From contig JAICTR010000167.1 in assembly GCA_025936275.1 (NCBI GenBank), forward strand, positions 1-6,737: a stretch of DNA of 6,737 nucleotides, in the 5' to 3' direction. Below the pieces are notes generated by a model, which ran no database searches, was not told where the DNA came from, and worked only from the letters and a program-made list of their open reading frames with translations. The DNA is from Burkholderiales bacterium (GTDB lineage: Bacteria > Pseudomonadota > Gammaproteobacteria > Burkholderiales > Usitatibacteraceae). The translations under genes and the position numbers were made by a program. This document shows positions 1 through 4,864 of this stretch, one piece after another (the stretch's first letter is position 1; every line of letters starts with the position of its first letter).

Positions 1-162
1 GAGGGCGAGGCGCACGACCAGACCTTCACGGTCGAATGCCGTGTGGACGATCTCGCGCTCGTGGCGAGCGGCACGGGAGCGAGCCGGCGCGCCGCCGAGC
101 AGGCCGCCGCGGCGGGCGTGCTCGCGAAGCTCGAGCGGCCGGCGCGGCGGCGCAAGCCATGA
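1..162 (+). CDS. rnc: Ribonuclease III, C-terminal fragment (5' end outside window)
   Basis: The frame is open from base 1 to the TGA at 160-162 and gives the last 53 residues of a protein that begins upstream of the window. The fragment matches the end of the double-stranded RNA-binding domain of RNase III: a beta strand reading DQTFTVECRV, then the G-x-G-x-SRRAAEQ-AA signature that opens the last helix, then a short basic tail (RPARRRKP). RNase III cleaves double-stranded RNA, including the rRNA precursor. The catalytic domain is not in the window, so activity cannot be judged. Its stop overlaps the start of era (ATGA, 159-162). Followed by era, the usual proteobacterial order, this is almost certainly rnc. 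Confidence 0.93.
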   Translation, partial: EGEAHDQTFTVECRVDDLALVASGTGASRRAAEQAAAAGVLAKLERPARRRKP

Positions 163-1049
163 GCGGCGAAGCGTTCCGCACCGGCACCGTCGCCATCGTC
201 GGTCGGCCCAACGTGGGCAAGTCCACGCTGCTCAACAGGCTCGTGGGCGCGCACGTCGCGATCACCTCGCGCAAGCCGCAGACCACGCGCCATCGCCTGC
301 TCGGCATCCACACCGATGCGCGCTGCCAGGCGCTCTTCGTCGATACGCCGGGCTACCAGACGCAGCACCGCAACGCGCTCAACCGCACCATGAACCGCAC
401 CGTGGGGCAGGTGGCGAAGGAAGTCGACGCGATCCTCTTCGTGATCGACGCGCACGGCTGGGACGAGCGCGACGATGCGGTGCTGGGGCTGCTGCCGCCG
501 CAAGTGCCGGTGGTGCTCGCGTTGAACAAGGTGGACAAGGTGGGCGACAAGTCGCTCGTCGCCACCGCGCTCGCCGCCGCGGCGAAGCGGCGCGACTTCG
601 CGGCGCTCGTGCCGGTGAGCGCGGCGAAAGGCACGCAGCTCGGCGCGCTGATGGGCGAGCTGCGCAAGCTCCTTCCGGAAGGCCCACCGATCCACGAGCC
701 CGACGAGATCACCGATCGGCCGGAGCGCTTCCTCGCCGCCGAGCTGGTGCGCGAGCGCATCTTCCGCCTGCTGGGCGACGAGCTTCCCTATTCCATCGCG
801 GTGGACGTGGAGAAGTTCGAAGTCGAGGGCAACCTGCGCCGCATCGCGGCGACGATCTACGTCGACAAGCCGGGGCACAAGGCGATCGTGATCGGCGAGA
901 AGGGCGCGACGCTCAAGCGCATCGGCACCGAGGCGCGCCACGCGATGGAGGCGCTCTTCGGATCGAAGGTATTCCTGGAGACGCACGTCAAGGTGAAGAG
1001 CGGCTGGGCGGACAGCGAGGCCGCGCTGCGCCTTCTGGGCTACCGGTAG
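159..1049 (+). CDS. era: GTPase Era
   Basis: A 296-residue Era, the usual length for the family. Era is an essential GTPase that binds the 3' end of 16S rRNA and acts in 30S subunit maturation. All G motifs are visible: G1 GRPNVGKS (15-22), the switch I stretch with TSRKPQTTRHR (36-46), G3 DTPG (62-65), G4 NKVD (123-126) and G5 SAAKG (154-158). The C-terminal KH RNA-binding domain follows, with its GEKG loop at 246-249 inside a VIGEKGATLKRIG stretch. I chose the ATG at 159 because it overlaps the rnc stop as ATGA and starts a few residues before the first beta strand, as in other Era proteins. The frame stays open upstream to base 36, but that would overlap rnc and add a low-complexity Arg/Ala tail. 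It ends with TAG and is not coupled to the next gene. Confidence 0.97.
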   Translation: MSGEAFRTGTVAIVGRPNVGKSTLLNRLVGAHVAITSRKPQTTRHRLLGIHTDARCQALFVDTPGYQTQHRNALNRTMNRTVGQVAKEVDAILFVIDAHGWDERDDAVLGLLPPQVPVVLALNKVDKVGDKSLVATALAAAAKRRDFAALVPVSAAKGTQLGALMGELRKLLPEGPPIHEPDEITDRPERFLAAELVRERIFRLLGDELPYSIAVDVEKFEVEGNLRRIAATIYVDKPGHKAIVIGEKGATLKRIGTEARHAMEALFGSKVFLETHVKVKSGWADSEAALRLLGYR

Positions 1050-1073
1050 GAATTGCCGCCGCGTGATTTTCGC

Positions 1074-1103
1074 TTGCGGTCGCGTGGCCCGAAGCGGGAC
1101 AAT
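1074..1103 (+). promoter_or_regulatory. Candidate sigma70-type promoter for the sigma2-cupin gene
   Basis: In the 56-nt gap after era, TTGCGG (1074-1079) and GACAAT (1098-1103) are separated by 18 nt. They match TTGACA at the first three bases and TATAAT at four of six. Transcription would start near 1109-1111. That lies just inside the ATG at 1106 but well before the Shine-Dalgarno-like GAGGAA at 1133 and the TTG at 1145. The match is moderate, and such matches occur by chance, though less often in sequence this GC-rich. Confidence 0.35.
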
Positions 1104-1105
1104 CG

Positions 1106-1888
1106 ATGTCTGGTCGAGCGCCGCATGGATTCGAGGAACATCGATTGACTTCACCCGCCCGCCTTGGCGACGTGCTTTACGCGAGCCGGCGTGATGCGCT
1201 CGTCCCCGAAAGCGAGTGGCTCGAGCTCCTGAGGTCCGTCGCCGCGGGAAGCCAGACCGCATTGCACGCGTTGCAGTCGCGCATGCAACGCATCGTGTTC
1301 ACTCTCGCGATGCGCATCACGTCCCGGCGCGAGCTCGCCGAGGACGCGACGGTCGACACTTTCCACGACGTGTGGCGGCGCGCCCATGCCTACGACGCCG
1401 ACGGCGGAACCGTGATCGCGTGGATCATGCGGCTCGCGCGCGGCCACGCGCTCGATCGGCTGCGTGCGGCCCAGGCCGGCGGCGCGGAGAAGCACGACGC
1501 GGCGCGCCCAACCATCGCCGCGCGCCTCGCCGCGCGCATCGCTGAAGAGGCCCGCGGCGTTGCCATCCCGCCCTCGGTGCGGCCGTGGTCCGAGCCGCCG
1601 TGGGACGAAGTGGCTCCGGGCATCTCCTGCAAGCTCCTCGCGAGCGATGCGGAGCGCCATCGCGTGAGCATGCTGGTGCGCCTGGCGCCTCGCGGCGAAT
1701 ACCCGGCCCACACGCACGCCGGGACCGAGGAGCTGCACCTCCTGGAAGGCGAGCTCTGGATCGACGAGCGCAAGCTCCATCCCGGCGACTACAACCGCGC
1801 GCAAGCGCCGACCGGCGACAAGCGCGTGTGGAGCGAGACCGGCTGCACCTGCGTGCTGGTCACCAGCACGCTCGACGTTCTCCAATAG
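1106..1888 (+). CDS. Sigma-70 region 2 / ChrR-type cupin fusion protein
   Basis: A 260-residue protein with two recognisable halves. Residues about 37-122 resemble region 2 of an ECF sigma factor: an LLRSVAAG opening, RELAEDATVDTFHDVWRRA (75-93; core-polymerase binding in sigma factors) and VIAWIMRLARGHALDRLR (103-120; the -10 recognition helix). Residues about 155-255 resemble the cupin of ChrR-type anti-sigma factors: a WSEPPWDEVAPGI lead-in, the motif HTH-x3-E (H202, H204, E208) six residues before G215, and a late SETGC. Between them is an Ala/Arg-rich linker of about 35 residues. There is no region 4 helix-turn-helix and no H-x3-C-x2-C anti-sigma zinc site. By motif spacing the fourth cupin ligand, usually His, is Arg240. 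The start is uncertain: ATG 1106 has no clear ribosome site, while TTG 1145 has GAGGAA 6 nt upstream and would give 247 residues. It may bind core polymerase or a partner under cupin control (inference). No function is assigned. Confidence 0.82.
   Translation: MSGRAPHGFEEHRLTSPARLGDVLYASRRDALVPESEWLELLRSVAAGSQTALHALQSRMQRIVFTLAMRITSRRELAEDATVDTFHDVWRRAHAYDADGGTVIAWIMRLARGHALDRLRAAQAGGAEKHDAARPTIAARLAARIAEEARGVAIPPSVRPWSEPPWDEVAPGISCKLLASDAERHRVSMLVRLAPRGEYPAHTHAGTEELHLLEGELWIDERKLHPGDYNRAQAPTGDKRVWSETGCTCVLVTSTLDVLQ
1133..1138 (+). promoter_or_regulatory. Shine-Dalgarno-like GAGGAA favouring a TTG start at 1145
   Basis: GAGGAA lies 6 nt before an in-frame TTG (1145-1147) of the sigma2-cupin gene, which is ideal spacing. 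The upstream ATG at 1106 has no comparable site. Use of this start would remove 13 residues ahead of the conserved region. Confidence 0.4.
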
Positions 1889-1895
1889 GCCCCTT

Positions 1896-1913
1896 CGGCC
1901 CGCACGAGGGCCG
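1896..1913 (+). other. GC hairpin between the sigma2-cupin gene and recO
   Basis: CGGCCC (1896-1901) can pair with GGGCCG (1908-1913) around a 6-nt loop. It starts 7 nt after the TAG of the sigma2-cupin gene. There is no T-run behind it, so it is not a standard intrinsic terminator. It does contain the GAGGG (1906-1910) that could serve as ribosome site for a TTG start of recO at 1917. It may be weak attenuation, an occluded ribosome site, or chance in GC-rich DNA. Confidence 0.25.
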
Positions 1914-1934
1914 CGCTTGCCTCAGAATCACGGC

Positions 1935-2690
1935 ATGGACCGCGGCTATGTGCTGCACAGCTATCCCTATCGCGAGACGAGCCTCATCCTCCAGGCGTGG
2001 ACGGAGAAGCACGGCCGCATGGGACTGGTCGCGAAGGGCGCGCGCCGCCCGCGGAGCGCGCATCGCAGCCTGCTCGTGCCGTTCCAGCCGCTGGTGCTCG
2101 ACTGGTTCGGGCGCGGGGAGCTGCGCACGCTGAAGGCCGCGGAGCCGGCGGCGCCCGCGACCCCGCTGGGCGGCCAGAGCCTGCTCTCGGCGTTCTACCT
2201 CAACGAGCTGCTGCTCAAGCTCACGCATCGCGACGATCCGCACGAAGGACTCTTCACCGCGTACGACGAGGCGATCGCGGCGCTGCGCCGGCTTTCAGCC
2301 GCGGCTCCGGCGGTGGCCGAGGCGCGCGCCGCGGCGCCCGCCTCGATCGAGGTGGTGCTGCGCCGCTTCGAGCTGCGCATGCTCCAGGAGCTGGGCTACG
2401 CGGTGGAGCTTTCGCGAGAGGCGGGCAGCGGCGAGCCGATCGACCCGGGGCGCGAGTACTGGTACGTGGTGGAGCGCGGCCCGGTCGCGGCGCAAGGCGG
2501 GGATGCACGCGCCGATGCGGTAAGATTGCGCGGTCTCACGCTCATCGACCTCGAGCGCGGGCGGTTCGAGGACGCCGCGACCGTCGCGCAAGCCAAGCAG
2601 CTCATGCGCCTGCTGATCAACCACTCGCTGAACGGGCAGGAGCTCGCGACGCGCGCGCTGGTGCGCGACCTGCAGAACCTCGCCCCATGA
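1935..2690 (+). CDS. recO: DNA repair protein RecO
   Basis: A 251-residue RecO. RecO anneals single-stranded DNA and, with RecR, loads RecA onto SSB-coated DNA in gap repair. The N-terminal OB-fold begins YVLHSYPYRETSLIL (5-19) and continues with LVAKGARRPRS (31-41), both typical of the family. A helical segment with FYLNELLLKL (87-96) follows. The helical C-terminal half ends GQELATRALVRDL. There are no cysteines, so the four-Cys zinc site of some RecO proteins is absent, as in E. coli. I chose ATG 1935 because it starts just before the conserved strand, but it lacks a good ribosome site. TTG 1917 (six more residues) has GAGGG 6 nt upstream and is a real alternative. The stop overlaps pdxJ as ATGA. 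Normally era directly precedes recO; here another gene separates them. Confidence 0.93.
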   Translation: MDRGYVLHSYPYRETSLILQAWTEKHGRMGLVAKGARRPRSAHRSLLVPFQPLVLDWFGRGELRTLKAAEPAAPATPLGGQSLLSAFYLNELLLKLTHRDDPHEGLFTAYDEAIAALRRLSAAAPAVAEARAAAPASIEVVLRRFELRMLQELGYAVELSREAGSGEPIDPGREYWYVVERGPVAAQGGDARADAVRLRGLTLIDLERGRFEDAATVAQAKQLMRLLINHSLNGQELATRALVRDLQNLAP

Positions 2691-3451
2691 TCGAGCTCGG
2701 CGTCAACATCGACCACGTCGCCACGGTGCGCCAGGCGCGGCGCACGTACGAGCCGGACCCGGTGTGGGCGGCGGTGGAAGCGCACCTGGGCGGGGCGGAC
2801 GGCATCACGGTGCACCTGCGCGAGGACCGGCGCCACATCCAGGACGAGGACGTGCGGCGGCTGCGGGAGCTCACGCACATCAAGCTCAACCTGGAGATGG
2901 CGGCGACCGACGAGATGGTGCGCATCGCCTGCGCGATCAAGCCGGAGATGGCGATGCTGGTTCCCGAAGGACGCCAGGAAGTGACGACCGAAGGCGGGCT
3001 CGATGTCGTGGGGCAGGAGAAGCGCCTCGCCGGCGCCGTGAGGAAGCTCGCCGATGCCGGCATCGTCACGAGCGTCTTCATCGATGCCGAGGTGCCGCAG
3101 GTGGAAGCCGCGGCGCGCATCGGCGCGCGCGTCTGCGAGATCCACACCGGCCCTTACGCGCACGCGTTCCACTCGCGCGGCCGCGACGCGGAAAGCGAGC
3201 CGGTGCGCGCCGAGATCGACAAGGTGCGCCGCGCGGGCGAGGCGATCCGCGGCCTGGGCATGCGCTTCAACGCGGGACACGCGCTCAACTACGCGAATGT
3301 GGAGCCGATCGCCGCACTCCCCGGCGTGCGCGAGCTGCACATCGGGCACGCGATCGTGAGCCGTGCGGTCTTCGTCGGCATGCGCGACGCCGTACGCGAG
3401 ATGAAGGCGTTGATGATGCAGGCGCACGGCCGCGAAGCGCCGTCCCGATGA
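2687..3451 (+). CDS. pdxJ: Pyridoxine 5'-phosphate synthase
   Basis: A 254-residue PdxJ, a cytosolic TIM-barrel enzyme. It condenses 1-deoxy-D-xylulose 5-phosphate with 3-amino-2-oxopropyl phosphate to form pyridoxine 5'-phosphate, the ring-closing step of the DXP-dependent vitamin B6 route. Family motifs are intact: GVNIDHVATVRQAR (5-18, with N7, D9, H10 and R18), HLREDRRHI (43-51, with H43 and R45), NLEMA (68-72, with E70), EIHTGPYA (151-158), NAGHALNY (195-202, with H198) and the phosphate-binding HIGHAIVSRA (218-227). The ATG overlaps the recO stop as ATGA and the family N-terminus begins at this Met, so the start is secure. acpS follows after 10 nt, the usual pdxJ-acpS pairing. Nothing in the sequence suggests a defect. 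Confidence 0.97.
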   Translation: MIELGVNIDHVATVRQARRTYEPDPVWAAVEAHLGGADGITVHLREDRRHIQDEDVRRLRELTHIKLNLEMAATDEMVRIACAIKPEMAMLVPEGRQEVTTEGGLDVVGQEKRLAGAVRKLADAGIVTSVFIDAEVPQVEAAARIGARVCEIHTGPYAHAFHSRGRDAESEPVRAEIDKVRRAGEAIRGLGMRFNAGHALNYANVEPIAALPGVRELHIGHAIVSRAVFVGMRDAVREMKALMMQAHGREAPSR

Positions 3452-3461
3452 GCAGCCGGCC

Positions 3462-3848
3462 GTGATCGTGGGCATCGGAACGGACGTGTGCTCGATCCCG
3501 CGCGTGGCCGAGGTGCTCGCCCGCCACGGCGAGCGCTTCGTGCGCCGCATCCTCACGCCCGAGGAGCGGGCGCGCTACGAGCGCACGCGCGACAAGGCGG
3601 GGCACCTCGCCAAGCGCTTCGCCGCGAAGGAGGCGTTCTCGAAGGCGATCGGCACCGGCATCCATGCGCCCTTCACGTGGCATTCGATCACGGTCGGCCG
3701 CGACCCGCGCGGCAAGCCGCTCATCGTGCCGAGCGGCCCGATGGCGCGCCACCTCGAGTCGCTGGGCGTTGCGCGCGCCCACCTCTCCCTCAGCGACGAC
3801 CACGATGTCGCCGTGGCCTTCGTCGTGCTCGAAGGAGGCGCGCCATGA
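3462..3848 (+). CDS. acpS: Holo-[acyl-carrier-protein] synthase
   Basis: A 128-residue AcpS. It transfers 4'-phosphopantetheine from coenzyme A to a serine of acyl carrier protein and so activates fatty acid synthesis. The Mg-binding residues are present: D8 in the opening IVGIGTD and E57 in the FAAKEAFSKAIGTGI stretch (53-67), with catalytic-site K61 following. RILTPEE (29-35) and the late HLSLSDDHDVAVAFVVLE complete the fold. The start is GTG 3462, which places the family's opening M-I-x-G-x-G-x-D at residue 1; no in-frame ATG is nearby and the ribosome site is weak, so it probably relies on re-initiation after pdxJ. One oddity: residue 11 is Ser where AcpS from E. coli and B. subtilis has Glu. 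Its stop overlaps the nagZ start as ATGA. Confidence 0.95.
   Translation: MIVGIGTDVCSIPRVAEVLARHGERFVRRILTPEERARYERTRDKAGHLAKRFAAKEAFSKAIGTGIHAPFTWHSITVGRDPRGKPLIVPSGPMARHLESLGVARAHLSLSDDHDVAVAFVVLEGGAP
3832..3838 (+). promoter_or_regulatory. Strong Shine-Dalgarno for nagZ
   Basis: AAGGAGG, a near-perfect anti-16S match, lies inside the 3' end of acpS, 6 nt before the nagZ ATG. It fixes the nagZ start, and it is the strongest ribosome site in the window. Confidence 0.8.
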
Positions 3849-4864
3849 AGCCCGGGCCGGTGATGCTCGACGTGACGGGCCTCGAGCTCGCACCCGGGGA
3901 CCTCGAGCGCCTCGCGCATCCGCAGGTGGGCGGCGTGATCCTCTTCGCGCGCAACTTCGCCTCACCGCGGCAGCTCGTCGAGCTCGCGCGCGCGATCCGC
4001 AAGGTGCGCACGCCCGAGCTCGTCATCGCCGTCGACCACGAGGGTGGGCGCGTGCAGCGGTTCCGCCACGGCTTCACGCCGATCCCGCCCATGGCAGTGC
4101 TCGGCAAGCTGTGGGATCGCGACGGCGCGCGGGCGATCGGCGCCGCACGCGACATCGGCTTCGTGATCGGCGCCGAGCTGCAGGCGCACGGCGTGGATTT
4201 CAGCTTCGCGCCGGTGCTCGACCTCGACCATGGCGGCTCGAGCGTGATCGGCGACCGCGCCTTCCATCGCGATCCCCAGGTCGTCGCCTCGCTCGCCGAG
4301 GCGCTCCAGTCCGGGCTCGCCGCGGCGGGCATGGCCTCGGTGGGCAAGCATTTTCCGGGGCACGGCTACGTGCGCGCCGATTCGCACCTCGAGGTGCCGG
4401 TGGACGAGCGGCCGCTCGCCGCGATCGAGGCGGCCGATCTCGTGCCGTTCGCGCGCCTCGCGCGCGGCATGGGCGGCATCATGCCGGCGCACGTGATCTA
4501 CCCCGAGGTCGATGCGAAGCCCGCGGGATTCTCGCGCGTGTGGCTGCAGGAGATCCTGCGCCGCAAGCTCGGGTTCGACGGCCTCATCTTCTCCGACGAC
4601 CTCTCGATGGAAGGGGCGAGCACGGCGGGCGGCCCGGTCGCCCGCGCGAAGGCGGCGCTCGATGCCGGCTGCGACATGGTGCTGCTGTGCAACGATCCTC
4701 GCGCGCAGGATTCGCTCCTCGAAGGGCTCGAGCGGCGCCCGGTCGCCGCTTCGCTCGCGCGCAGGCTGGAGCGCATGCGCGGGCGTGCGATCACCGCCGC
4801 CGCGCTGCAGGCGAACGCGGCGTACCTCGCGGCGACGGAGAGCCTCGCGCGCCTGGAGTCGTGA
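3845..4864 (+). CDS. nagZ: Beta-N-acetylglucosaminidase NagZ (GH3)
   Basis: A 339-residue single-domain GH3 enzyme, normal length for proteobacterial NagZ. It removes N-acetylglucosamine from 1,6-anhydro-muropeptides in the cytoplasm during peptidoglycan recycling; in many Gram-negatives its product signals beta-lactamase induction. Visible motifs: GGVILFARNF (29-38), AVDHEGGRVQRF (62-73), KHFPGHG (168-174) followed by D179-S-H181, which supply the mobile Asp/His catalytic loop, and IFSDDLSM (248-255), with D251 the expected nucleophile. There is no signal peptide, which fits a cytosolic enzyme. The start at ATG 3845 is supported by AAGGAGG 6 nt upstream and the ATGA overlap with acpS. The frame is open further upstream, but that part overlaps acpS. 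nagZ after acpS is a layout I associate with betaproteobacteria. Confidence 0.96.
   Translation: MKPGPVMLDVTGLELAPGDLERLAHPQVGGVILFARNFASPRQLVELARAIRKVRTPELVIAVDHEGGRVQRFRHGFTPIPPMAVLGKLWDRDGARAIGAARDIGFVIGAELQAHGVDFSFAPVLDLDHGGSSVIGDRAFHRDPQVVASLAEALQSGLAAAGMASVGKHFPGHGYVRADSHLEVPVDERPLAAIEAADLVPFARLARGMGGIMPAHVIYPEVDAKPAGFSRVWLQEILRRKLGFDGLIFSDDLSMEGASTAGGPVARAKAALDAGCDMVLLCNDPRAQDSLLEGLERRPVAASLARRLERMRGRAITAAALQANAAYLAATESLARLES

Noticed and set aside
36..158. Upstream extension of era in the same frame
   Set aside because: It overlaps the rnc dsRNA-binding domain in another frame and adds 41 basic low-complexity residues not seen in Era.
1151..1885. 244-codon - strand frame opposite the sigma2-cupin gene
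   Set aside because: I checked it as an alternative for the odd region. It shows no domain features, while the + strand frame has two clear domains.
1886..1934. Intrinsic terminator after the sigma2-cupin gene
   Set aside because: A GC stem exists (1896-1913) but no T-run follows, and recO begins within about 20 nt.
2521..2526. TAAGAT resembling a -10 element inside recO
   Set aside because: No -35-like sequence at 16-18 nt upstream, and no gene start follows for about 160 nt.
1997..2686. Open frame extending pdxJ upstream through recO
   Set aside because: The extension is Arg/Ala/Gly-rich noise in the recO region; the PdxJ family N-terminus starts at ATG 2687.
2396..3556. 386-codon open frame on the - strand opposite recO, pdxJ and acpS
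   Set aside because: It crosses three real genes antisense, has low-complexity composition and shows no motif or ribosome site; a GC artefact.
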